Positions 34,480 to 41,410 of a DNA stretch of 64,000 bases are shown here, piece after piece. Under the pieces are notes generated by a model. That model saw only the letters and a list, made by a program, of their open reading frames with translations, was not told the DNA's origin and made no database searches. The position numbers were made by a program, and so were the translations under genes. The DNA lies in NCBI GenBank assembly GCA_902521005.1, contig CABYPZ010000003.1, forward strand, positions 38,219 through 102,218, written 5' to 3'. Origin of the DNA: an uncultured Pelagibacteraceae bacterium (GTDB taxonomy: Bacteria; Pseudomonadota; Alphaproteobacteria; Pelagibacterales; Pelagibacteraceae). Position 1 is the first letter of the stretch. Each line of letters starts with the position of its first letter.

Positions 34480-35413
34480 AGAACTCAAAATATTGCTTTC
34501 CGCTCCTAGGGGTTTTTGTGCTGGAGTAGAAAGAGCAATTGAAATTGTTGAAAAATCGATTAAGAAGTTCGGAGCTCCAGTTTATGTTCGACATGAAATA
34601 GTTCATAATAAATATGTTGTTGATGATTTAAAAAATAAAGGAGCAATATTTGTAGAAGAGCTTGAAGAGATTGAAGACAAATCAAGACCGGTAATATTCT
34701 CTGCTCATGGTGTACCAAAAAAAATTCCTGAGGATGCAAAAAATTATAATATGACTTTTGTAGATGCTACCTGTCCTCTTGTTTCAAAGGTTCATAGAGA
34801 AGCAGAAAATCTAAATAAATCTGGATATCATTTAATATTAATTGGTCATGAAAGTCATCCTGAGGTTGTTGGAACAATGGGCCAATTACCCAAAGGTTCT
34901 ATCGATCTTATTCAAGATGAAGAGGAGGCAAAAAATTATAAATTTGATAAAAAAAGACAAATTGCTTTTGTAACTCAAACAACTTTGTCTGTTGATGATA
35001 CAAAGGATATTATAAAAATTTTAAAAGAACGTTTTCCAAATATACGCGAACCGTTAAAAGAAGATATTTGCTACGCAACTACAAATCGACAAATGGCTGT
35101 TAAAAATATTGCAAAAAAGTGTGATATGTTTTTTGTTATAGGTAGTAGAAACTCATCTAATTCAGTTAGGTTAGTTGAGGTAGCAAAAAAATCAGGATGT
35201 TTAAAATCTCATTTAATCCATTCTCAAAGTGAAATACCTTACGATTTAATAGAAAACTCAAGTACTATTGGAATTTCATCAGGAGCTTCTGCCCCTGAAA
35301 TTTTAGTTGAAAATTTTATTAAGGAATTGAAAAAAAGATTTACTGTTACTATAGATGAGGTAGAAATAATAAAAGAAAACGTAACTTTTAAAGTCCCTAA
35401 AAAATTAAATTAA
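34469..35413 (+). CDS. ispH: 4-hydroxy-3-methylbut-2-enyl diphosphate reductase
   Basis: IspH (LytB) is the last MEP-pathway enzyme, giving IPP and DMAPP. The 314-residue protein has the three conserved Fe-S cysteines C17 (APRGFCAGVERA), C102 (VDATCPLVSKVH) and C201 (EDICYATTNRQ), the HEIVHN histidine region, and SRNSSNSVRLVEVA. It overlaps blh by 11 bp, so precursor supply and retinal synthesis are tied in one transcript. thrB starts right after its stop. Confidence 0.96.
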   Translation: MKNKELKILLSAPRGFCAGVERAIEIVEKSIKKFGAPVYVRHEIVHNKYVVDDLKNKGAIFVEELEEIEDKSRPVIFSAHGVPKKIPEDAKNYNMTFVDATCPLVSKVHREAENLNKSGYHLILIGHESHPEVVGTMGQLPKGSIDLIQDEEEAKNYKFDKKRQIAFVTQTTLSVDDTKDIIKILKERFPNIREPLKEDICYATTNRQMAVKNIAKKCDMFFVIGSRNSSNSVRLVEVAKKSGCLKSHLIHSQSEIPYDLIENSSTIGISSGASAPEILVENFIKELKKRFTVTIDEVEIIKENVTFKVPKKLN

Positions 35414-36382
35414 ATGGCTGTTTATACAAAGATAAACTCAAAAATAATTTCATCAATTGAAAATAATTATAGCATAGGAAAAATAATTAAATTTAGTGGT
35501 ATTAAAAAAGGAATAGAAAATACTAATTATTTTATTAAGACAAAAAAGAAAAAATTTATACTTACAATATTTGAAAAACGGGTAAATTCAAAAGATCTTC
35601 CGTTCTTTATGAATTTAATGTCTGGGCTACATAAATTAAAAATTAAATGCCCAATGCCTATTAAAAATAAAAAGGGTAGTTATTTATTTAAAATAAAAAA
35701 AAAACAAGCTTGTATAGTTACATTTCTTGATGGGAAAGACAAAAACGAATTAACTGCAAAAGACTGTTATGTTGTTGGAAAAAATATTGGAAAATTACAT
35801 AAAGCTTCAAAAAAACTTAAAATCTTCAGGAAAAACTCAATGTCGATAAATTCTTGGGGACCGCTCTTAAATAAGATCGATAATAGAATAAACAAAGTTT
35901 CAAAAAATTTAAAGAATTCAATGAAACATGACCTAAATGATATAAAGCAGAAATGGCCTAAAAATTTACCAAAGGGTATTATTCATAGTGATTTGTTTAT
36001 AGATAATATTTTCTTTTATAAGAGAAAATTTCTTGGATACATTGATTTTTATTTTTCTTGCAACGATTTTTTAGCATATGAATTAGCTATTTGTATAAAC
36101 GCACTTTGTTTTAAAAAAAAAAATAGTTCCTTTATATTTGATAAAAAAAAATCGACTAATCTTATTAGAGGTTATGAATCTATTAGAAAATTAAATGGAA
36201 ATGAAAAAAAATACTTTAATGTGCTGTGTCGTGGATCCGCTTTGAGATATTTGCTAACTAGAGCATATGATTATTTAAATACACCAAAAAATGCTATAAT
36301 TAAAATTAAAGATCCAAAAGAATATATTAAAAAGTTAAATTTTCATCGTCAAGTAAAGTCATACAACAATTATATTAATTAA
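35414..36382 (+). CDS. thrB: Homoserine kinase, aminoglycoside-phosphotransferase-fold type
   Basis: The 322-residue kinase belongs to the APH-fold ThrB family of alphaproteobacteria rather than the GHMP family. Motifs are the catalytic loop GIIHSDLFIDNIFF (about residues 190-203), a metal-binding IDFYFSCNDFLAYELAI segment, and an N-terminal ENTNYFIKTKKKKFILTIFE nucleotide-binding region. Homoserine phosphate feeds threonine synthase (thrC at 39.1 kb), which lies on the other side of the HNH segment and on the opposite strand. It overlaps rnhA by 1 bp. Confidence 0.88.
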   Translation: MAVYTKINSKIISSIENNYSIGKIIKFSGIKKGIENTNYFIKTKKKKFILTIFEKRVNSKDLPFFMNLMSGLHKLKIKCPMPIKNKKGSYLFKIKKKQACIVTFLDGKDKNELTAKDCYVVGKNIGKLHKASKKLKIFRKNSMSINSWGPLLNKIDNRINKVSKNLKNSMKHDLNDIKQKWPKNLPKGIIHSDLFIDNIFFYKRKFLGYIDFYFSCNDFLAYELAICINALCFKKKNSSFIFDKKKSTNLIRGYESIRKLNGNEKKYFNVLCRGSALRYLLTRAYDYLNTPKNAIIKIKDPKEYIKKLNFHRQVKSYNNYIN

Positions 36383-36804
36383 TGATTAAAGTTTATACTG
36401 ATGGTTCTTGCCTAGAAAATCCTGGAAACGGTGGATGGGCAGCAATAATTATTGATGATGGAAAAAAGACTCAAATAAAAGGAAGTAAAAAAAATACTAC
36501 AAATAATCAAATGGAGTTAATGGCTCCAATTGAAGCTTTAAAGAAAATTCCTAAAAGTAGTAAAGTTCAAATTTTTACAGACTCTAAATATGTTAAATCA
36601 GGAATTACAGAGTGGATCCATAACTGGAAAAAAAATGGGTGGAAAACTGCAAATAAACAAAAAGTTAAAAACAAAGATCTTTGGGTAGAACTTGATCTGC
36701 TTTCAAGTCAATTTGATATAAAATGGAGCTGGGTAAAAGCACATTCCACTGATAAGTTAAATAATGAAGTAGACTTAATTGCTAGAGAAGCAGCAAATTT
36801 ATAA
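36382..36804 (+). CDS. rnhA: Ribonuclease HI
   Basis: RNase HI degrades RNA in RNA-DNA hybrids. The 140-residue protein has all catalytic carboxylates: YTDGSCLENPGNGGWAAI (D7), NNQMELMAPIEAL (E48 region), FTDSKYVKSG (D70 region) and NNEVDLIAREAA, with VKAHS carrying the conserved His. It ends the long atpI-rnhA plus-strand run. Its stop is followed after 3 bases by the 19-bp direct repeat that also flanks the far side of the HNH segment. Confidence 0.96.
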   Translation: MIKVYTDGSCLENPGNGGWAAIIIDDGKKTQIKGSKKNTTNNQMELMAPIEALKKIPKSSKVQIFTDSKYVKSGITEWIHNWKKNGWKTANKQKVKNKDLWVELDLLSSQFDIKWSWVKAHSTDKLNNEVDLIAREAANL

Positions 36805-36807
36805 ATG

Positions 36808-36826
36808 GGGCACCTGGCAACAGAAC
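36808..36826 (+). repeat. Direct repeat A, left copy (hairpin-forming)
   Basis: GGGCACCTGGCAACAGAAC, identical to 38571-38589. With flanks it can fold as GGGGC/GCCCC closing an internal loop and a CTG-GCAA-CAG tetraloop stem (36807-36831). It begins 3 bp after the rnhA stop. No T-run follows, so it is not a standard intrinsic terminator. Confidence 0.85.
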
Positions 36827-36836
36827 GCCCCTTCTC

Positions 36837-36848
36837 GATTCTCGATTC
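36837..36848. other. Two GATTC (GANTC) sites 7 bp apart at the left cassette edge
   Basis: GATTC at 36837-36841 and 36844-36848 lie in a short TCTCGAT tandem just right of repeat A. They are potential CcrM methylation sites. Their presence may be chance. Confidence 0.5.
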
Positions 36849-36886
36849 GCTAGAAAAATAAACACTTATTAGAATTCGATGACTAA

Positions 36887-36907
36887 TTGGTGTCAGAGTG
36901 GAGTTAT
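36887..36907. repeat. Degenerate repeat B, left copy
   Basis: Reading the minus strand, TAACTCCA and TGACACCA are spaced 11 bp start to start. The segment matches 16 of 21 positions of repeat B' at 38491-38511, which has two perfect TGACGCCA units. It overlaps the stop codon of the membrane-protein gene. Confidence 0.55.
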
Positions 36908-37314
36908 TTTTTTTTCTTTTTCTTTTTCTTTTTCTTTTTCACTTTTTTTAAAAAAAATTTATGTCTAGCAGTCAAAATCTCTTGCTCTTTTTTCTTTTCT
37001 CTCTCAGCTATAAACATAAATAACATCAGAACAGCAAATGCTACAAAGAAAGAAATCATCACCTTTATAAAATTAAGGTCTGGTTGGTATAAACTCATTA
37101 CATACCAGAATGTTACAAAAAACATTACCCAGCCCCAAATTATTGCTTTTGCAAGTTTGCTCCCAAAAAAAGCTCCATACAAAATTATAAATAATATAAA
37201 TATAGCTCCAATACCTCCGGAACCTCCTAGACCTAATTCAACTAAGTAGATATTTGCTAAAGCAGGATTGCTCCAAAATAATATTGGTACTACAATCCCT
37301 AAAAGTTTTTTCAT
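36904..37314 (-). CDS. Small membrane protein with poly-lysine C-terminus, unknown function
   Basis: A 136-residue protein. A signal-like N-terminus (residues 1-20, LLGIVVPILFWSNPALA) is followed by about three membrane helices (roughly 34-52, 58-75 and 83-102), then a charged cytoplasmic tail that ends in 11 lysines. The lysine run is encoded by TTTTTC hexamer repeats on the plus strand. The start lies 5 bp after the stop of the HNH gene, so the two form one unit. The family is not recognised. It may be an envelope partner of the nuclease or an unrelated passenger. Confidence 0.6.
   Translation of the reverse strand: MKKLLGIVVPILFWSNPALANIYLVELGLGGSGGIGAIFILFIILYGAFFGSKLAKAIIWGWVMFFVTFWYVMSLYQPDLNFIKVMISFFVAFAVLMLFMFIAEREKKKEQEILTARHKFFLKKVKKKKKKKKKKK
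36907..36940 (+). repeat. TTTTTC hexanucleotide repeat encoding the lysine tail
   Basis: Nine T, then C, then four TTTTTC units. On the minus strand this reads AAG-AAA codons for the C-terminal lysines just before the TAA stop. Slippage by whole hexamers would lengthen or shorten the tail; slippage within the T9 run would shift the frame at the very end. Confidence 0.9.
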
Positions 37315-37319
37315 TTAAT

Positions 37320-38471
37320 TTATCTCTTATATTTAGTATATCGCCAATCTAAAAATATTTTACCGGGTTTATTCTTTAGTTGATTTAAGCTATTTCTATT
37401 AATGTTTAGTAAAGAACCATTCTTTTTAATTATTTCTATTTTATAGTTACTTGGATTAATTTTAAAAAAGTTATCATCAAATCCTTTATGATGATTTTTA
37501 CACAATATAAGTCCGTTTCTTTTGTTATCTGAACCTTTGTCTTTAACAGGTACAATATGTGCGGCTTCTAAGAAATACTTAATTCCACATACCGCACACT
37601 CATTTTGATAATAATTAAAAACATCTGAACTAAATTTTGGTTGGTTATTACCTCTTGATGAAGATAATCTTTTTTTCCTCTCTCTACTGTTTACAAATAA
37701 TTGATCCTTAGATTCATCCTCATTTTGAACCTCTATGATATCATCTATTGGGATTACATGTTTAGTTTCTTCCTTTACAAAACTTATGAGAAAAGATCTT
37801 TGATCATCATTGAACCTTTGTACATAACCTAATCTAATTTCTTTTTTTGATTTGTCTCTCCCTATGCCCAATACAACAAAGATTGGTATATTTAAATTAC
37901 AACAATTTTTAAGAGAATTTATTTCTCCTATATCTCTAGTTTTATGAATTGTATCAGGATAAAAATAAGTCAAATGTGTATCAGTTAAGACATCGTCATA
38001 CTTTTCTCCAGTATCAAGAACAGACTGACAAATTCCATCTGTAAAACTAAATTTTTTTGTTCTTGATATATCCCTATAAATACCTCTTTCACCTCTGTGA
38101 ATTTTGATTTGATTTCTCACATAATCATTCGAGTGTAATTTTTTCTTTGAAATTTCTTTCCAAATTGAAAGATTCTTCTGTTTAAATTCATAAACAAATT
38201 TTGCTTCATCTAAATTTTGAAAACTTTCTACCAAAAACCAAACGCCTTTTCCTTTGCCATATAAAGTTTTGAATATATTATTTCCTTTAAAAGCATCACT
38301 ATCCTCAGAATTCTCCTCAATTCTTGCTTGAATACTCCTATCAAATGTTTTTGAAATTTCCTCTTTAGTGGAGATACTTTTATAAACTTCATAGATATCT
38401 TTCAGATTGGCTACTCCACCTAAAGATTGAAATGAACTTATTACTCTTTCGAGAATTGTCATAATAATCAT
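37320..38471 (-). CDS. HNH endonuclease, candidate modification-dependent restriction enzyme
   Basis: A 383-residue protein. The C-terminal HNH nuclease is clear: C292-x2-C295, then AAHIVPVKDKG with H305, N319, and C324-K-N-H327-H328 with a zinc CxxC...CxxH arrangement. The N-terminal ~80 residues look like a winged helix (LERVISSFQSLGGVANLKDIYEVY; SIQARIEENSEDSDAF; GKGVWFLV). The middle, about 125-250 (VLDTGEKYDDVLTDTHLTYFYP; GIGRDKSKKEIRLGYVQRF), resembles SRA-like or related base-reading domains. This arrangement suggests cutting of modified foreign DNA, but that is inference. An alternative start at 38462 is possible. No cognate methyltransferase is adjacent. Confidence 0.72.
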   Translation of the reverse strand: MIIMTILERVISSFQSLGGVANLKDIYEVYKSISTKEEISKTFDRSIQARIEENSEDSDAFKGNNIFKTLYGKGKGVWFLVESFQNLDEAKFVYEFKQKNLSIWKEISKKKLHSNDYVRNQIKIHRGERGIYRDISRTKKFSFTDGICQSVLDTGEKYDDVLTDTHLTYFYPDTIHKTRDIGEINSLKNCCNLNIPIFVVLGIGRDKSKKEIRLGYVQRFNDDQRSFLISFVKEETKHVIPIDDIIEVQNEDESKDQLFVNSRERKKRLSSSRGNNQPKFSSDVFNYYQNECAVCGIKYFLEAAHIVPVKDKGSDNKRNGLILCKNHHKGFDDNFFKINPSNYKIEIIKKNGSLLNINRNSLNQLKNKPGKIFLDWRYTKYKR

Positions 38472-38490
38472 TATTTATAACACACATATT

Positions 38491-38511
38491 TTGGCGTCAT
38501 AGTGGCGTCAC
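38491..38511 (-). promoter_or_regulatory. Repeat B': tandem TGACGCCA pair upstream of the HNH gene
   Basis: On the minus strand two perfect TGACGCCA units lie 11 bp apart start to start (one helical turn), ending about 20 bp before the HNH start codon. The second unit overlaps a possible -35 (ATGACG) followed by TATAAA near the start. This suggests an operator for a dimeric regulator, or an arm-type recombinase site. A degenerate copy lies at 36887-36907. Confidence 0.5.
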
Positions 38512-38570
38512 GAAATGATGATTTATTTGTATATTGATCGTATTTTCTAATGAAAAGTAAGAATAGTTAA

Positions 38571-38589
38571 GGGCACCTGGCAACAGAAC
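38571..38589 (+). repeat. Direct repeat A, right copy
   Basis: GGGCACCTGGCAACAGAAC, identical to 36808-36826. It can fold with GGG/CCC around the same CTG-GCAA-CAG hairpin, but the outer stem is weaker than in the left copy. It lies 12 bp beyond the 3' end of the peroxiredoxin gene. Confidence 0.85.
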
Positions 38590-38600
38590 CCCACTTATAA

Positions 38601-39086
38601 TTAGATAATATCTAAAATTCCCTCTGCCGAGGAAATACCACAGCTTTTAGTTTCTTCTTCTTCTTGGATATTTTGGGCTTTTAAATTTTCAATAATCATG
38701 GCGTAACGACTAGATCTAATTCCCATACCTTTTGAATTTCTATCAATTTCTGCACCTATTGATTTGGTAAATAATAAATATGGATCAGCTAACATTTTGA
38801 TATTATTTCCAACATTATTAGCTTCCCCCCAAGCATTCATTACATGTGGATCGTTTACTGAAATACAAAATATTTTATCAATTCCTTTAGATTTTAATTT
38901 TTCAGCATATTTTACGTATCCAGGTAAATGAAGTTTAGAACATGTAGAAGTATAAGCCCCTGGTAATCCAAATAACAATATTTTACTATTTCCAAAGGTT
39001 TCTTTAATGCTTTGCTCCTTTGGCTCACCGTCTTTTAAAATATAGATATTAGCCTCAGGTATAAAGTCGTTTACTTTTAATTTCAT
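38601..39086 (-). CDS. Peroxiredoxin, Prx5/AhpE-like
   Basis: A thiol peroxidase of 161 residues. The peroxidatic Cys is C49 in LPGAYTSTCS, the Prx5-type motif, followed by LPGYVKYAEKLKSKGIDKIFCISVNDPHVMNAWG. A second Cys in KSCGISSAEGIL near residue 148 could be the resolving Cys. The expected role is removal of hydrogen peroxide or organic peroxides. It overlaps thrC by 4 bp and is downstream of it in the same transcript. Confidence 0.92.
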   Translation of the reverse strand: MKLKVNDFIPEANIYILKDGEPKEQSIKETFGNSKILLFGLPGAYTSTCSKLHLPGYVKYAEKLKSKGIDKIFCISVNDPHVMNAWGEANNVGNNIKMLADPYLLFTKSIGAEIDRNSKGMGIRSSRYAMIIENLKAQNIQEEEETKSCGISSAEGILDII

Positions 39087-40453
39087 ATTTTGCTTCTAAC
39101 AAAGTTTTTAACTACTTCAATGTCGTTTTTTAGCACCTCGAAGTTTTCATCTTTGTTAAGGACATGCTCAAGTTCTTTTGGTAAATTTTCATGTTTTTTT
39201 ATTGCATTTTCTGTCGCATCTGGAAATTTACATGGGTGTGCAGTTGATAAGACAACACAATCATTTAAAGATAACTTATTTGCAACCCCTACTCCAACTG
39301 CTGTGTGAGGATCTAAAATTACATTATCTTTTTCGTAGTATTTCTTTATTATATCTAAAGTTTCTTTTTCATTACAGCTTTCAGAGACAAAATCTTTTTG
39401 AATACTTTCTAAATTAATTTTTTCAATTTGATAAACGTTCTCTTTAATTTTTTTCATAATTTCTGCAGTAATTTCTGAATTAGAATTATTAATATAGTAA
39501 ATTAACCTTTCAAAATTACTCGCTAGTTGAATATCCATACTTGGGGAAATTGTTTGTTCAACTTTCTTTGATACATACTCTCCTTTTGAAATTGCTCTAT
39601 GCAAAATGTCGTTTTGATTTGTTGCAACAATTAATTTATCTATTGGTAAACCCATTTTCTTTGCAAGATAACCAGCAAAAACATCTCCAAAGTTTCCAGT
39701 AGGAACTGAAAAAGATAAGGGTTTACTCGAATTATGTTTAAAATAAGTATAAAAATAATAGACTGCCTGAGCAATTATTCTTGCCCAATTTATTGAGTTT
39801 ACTCCAGTCATCTTTATACTTTTTGAAAATTCAAGATCTGAAAACATTGCTTTAACTAAATTTTGACAATCATCAAAATTTCCATCAATAGCAATATTAA
39901 AAACATTCTTTTCATTGCCAGTTGTCATTAATTTTCTTTGAACTTTGGATATTTTATTATTTGGATGAAGAACAAAAATATTCATATTATTCTTTCCTTT
40001 AATTGCATCAATTGCAGCTGCTCCTGTATCACCAGATGTAGCTACTACTACATTTAAAAAATCATTATTTTTACTTAAATAATAATCATATAAGTTTCCT
40101 ATAAATTGCATTGCAATATCCTTAAATGCAAGGGTAGGACCATGATATAATTCAAGAAGTTTTATGCTTCCTAAATTACTAATTTTTACAACTTCTTTTT
40201 CCCTAAAAGTTGAATACGATTTTGTAATAATAGTTTTAAGATCTTTTTTGTTTATAAAATCTGAACAAAATAGGTTTAGAATTTCACAAGCTAAATCGTT
40301 GTAGCTAAGGTTTCTTAATTTATCAAAATCTTCAGACTTTAATGATTTAACGTTTTTTGGGACAAATAATCCACCATCGTCAGCTAAACCTTTAATGAAA
40401 ACATCTTTAAAATTAAGCTCATTTTTATTATTTCTTGTACTTACATAGTTCAT
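39083..40453 (-). CDS. thrC: Threonine synthase
   Basis: A PLP enzyme converting O-phosphohomoserine to threonine. The 456-residue protein has the N-terminal MNYVSTRN, the PLP-lysine motif ELYHGPTLAFKDIAMQFIGN (about residues 103-122), VVATSGDTGAAAIDAIKG and the phosphate-binding SVPTGNFGDVFAGYLAKKMGLPI. The substrate comes from thrB at 35.4 kb. It overlaps the peroxiredoxin gene by 4 bp and lies 39 bp downstream of ctaB on the same strand. Confidence 0.96.
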   Translation of the reverse strand: MNYVSTRNNKNELNFKDVFIKGLADDGGLFVPKNVKSLKSEDFDKLRNLSYNDLACEILNLFCSDFINKKDLKTIITKSYSTFREKEVVKISNLGSIKLLELYHGPTLAFKDIAMQFIGNLYDYYLSKNNDFLNVVVATSGDTGAAAIDAIKGKNNMNIFVLHPNNKISKVQRKLMTTGNEKNVFNIAIDGNFDDCQNLVKAMFSDLEFSKSIKMTGVNSINWARIIAQAVYYFYTYFKHNSSKPLSFSVPTGNFGDVFAGYLAKKMGLPIDKLIVATNQNDILHRAISKGEYVSKKVEQTISPSMDIQLASNFERLIYYINNSNSEITAEIMKKIKENVYQIEKINLESIQKDFVSESCNEKETLDIIKKYYEKDNVILDPHTAVGVGVANKLSLNDCVVLSTAHPCKFPDATENAIKKHENLPKELEHVLNKDENFEVLKNDIEVVKNFVRSKI

Positions 40454-40492
40454 AGAATTTATAGATACTCTCTTATATCTAAACTGGCAATA

Positions 40493-41407
40493 TTAAATTA
40501 GGCTATCTATGAGAAATAACACAAAAACTATAAACAAATAAAAAATAGAGTAAGTAAAAATTTTCTTCGCTTTTTTTGGATCAAATTTATTCTTTTTATA
40601 ATTTAACAGTTCATAACAAATATAATTATAATAAAAAGTTAGAAGAATAGATGGTATTAGGTATGAAAGTCCTGCAAAATTTATAAGGTATGGCAATATA
40701 ATTACAGGGATCATTGATAAAGAATATAAAAATATATATTTTTTTGTTTTTTCAATTCCATCTGATACCGGGAGCATTGGTATCTTAGCTTTTTTATAAT
40801 CTCCTGCTTTATAAAGGCTTAACGCCCAAAAATGAGAAGGCGTCCAGAAAAATATTATTAAGAATAAACTTATAGGCTCTAAAGAAATTGAATTAGTTGC
40901 AATAGACCAGCCTATAATTGGTGGAAGAGCTCCTGCTGCTCCACCAATAACAATATTTTGGGGAGTTTTTCTCTTTAACCAAATTGTGTAGACCAATATA
41001 TAAAATAAAATTGTAAAAAGTAATAAAGCAGCAGAAAGAAAATTTGTAAAATAATTTAAAAGAATAACAGAAACAACGGTAAGAGTTACTCCATAAATCA
41101 AAGCATAGTTTCTTGTTATTTTTCCTGTTGGTATCGGTCTCAAGCATGTTCTGGTCATCAATGCATCAATATCTGAGTCGTACCACATATTTAAACAGCC
41201 AGCCGCTCCTGCTCCTATTGCCACCAAAACAATTCCTATAATCGCATTTGTTGTTTCAATAGTAGAATTTGAAGTAATATAACCAACAGCACATGTAAAA
41301 ATTACAAGAGACATCACTCTTGGCTTAAGCAACAATATTAAAGATTTTAAAAAAGAATTAATATCAATGTTGGAGACTGATTTATGTTTTATGGATTTTG
41401 TAGACAA
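40493..41407 (-). CDS. ctaB: Protoheme IX farnesyltransferase (heme O synthase)
   Basis: CtaB/CyoE adds a farnesyl group to haem B to make haem O, the precursor of haem A for the oxidase encoded just upstream. The 304-residue UbiA-fold protein has NMWYDSDIDALMTRTCLRPIPTG (the Asp-rich prenyl diphosphate site, about residues 68-90), a GAAGALPPIIGWS segment, and multiple membrane helices. It closes the ctaC-D-E locus. CtaA, which makes haem A from haem O, is not in the window. Confidence 0.95.
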   Translation of the reverse strand: MSTKSIKHKSVSNIDINSFLKSLILLLKPRVMSLVIFTCAVGYITSNSTIETTNAIIGIVLVAIGAGAAGCLNMWYDSDIDALMTRTCLRPIPTGKITRNYALIYGVTLTVVSVILLNYFTNFLSAALLLFTILFYILVYTIWLKRKTPQNIVIGGAAGALPPIIGWSIATNSISLEPISLFLIIFFWTPSHFWALSLYKAGDYKKAKIPMLPVSDGIEKTKKYIFLYSLSMIPVIILPYLINFAGLSYLIPSILLTFYYNYICYELLNYKKNKFDPKKAKKIFTYSIFYLFIVFVLFLIDSLI

Positions 41408-41410
41408 TTT

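Larger units (their letters stand above)
36808..38589. mobile_element. Putative small accessory cassette bounded by 19-bp direct repeats
   Basis: About 1.78 kb between rnhA and the peroxiredoxin gene is bounded by two identical copies of GGGCACCTGGCAACAGAAC in the same orientation. It holds two genes on the minus strand, an HNH nuclease and a lysine-tailed membrane protein. No integrase or transposase is present. The flanking gaps (99 and 129 bp) are the largest non-RNA gaps in the window, and the left junction is the only convergent pair that is not overlapping or within 2 bp. Insertion is inferred from these facts; related genomes without the segment would confirm it. Confidence 0.4.

Noticed and set aside
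30138..36804. Proteorhodopsin gene expected near crt-blh
   Set aside because: All frames here are accounted for by crtI, crtB, crtY, blh, ispH, thrB and rnhA; no seven-helix rhodopsin with a retinal lysine motif is present.
36808..36826. Repeat A as a tRNA-derived attachment site
   Set aside because: It does not match the 3' end of the tRNA-Gln in this window and lacks a T-loop sequence; no other tRNA is adjacent.
36807..36831. Repeat A hairpin as an intrinsic terminator for rnhA
   Set aside because: No T-run follows the stem (the next bases are TTCTCGATTC), so it does not fit a Rho-independent terminator.
36887..37249. Plus-strand ORF with a long phenylalanine run
   Set aside because: It is the antisense reading of the lysine tail and membrane helices of the minus-strand gene at 36904-37314; composition and lack of any family pattern mark it as a shadow.
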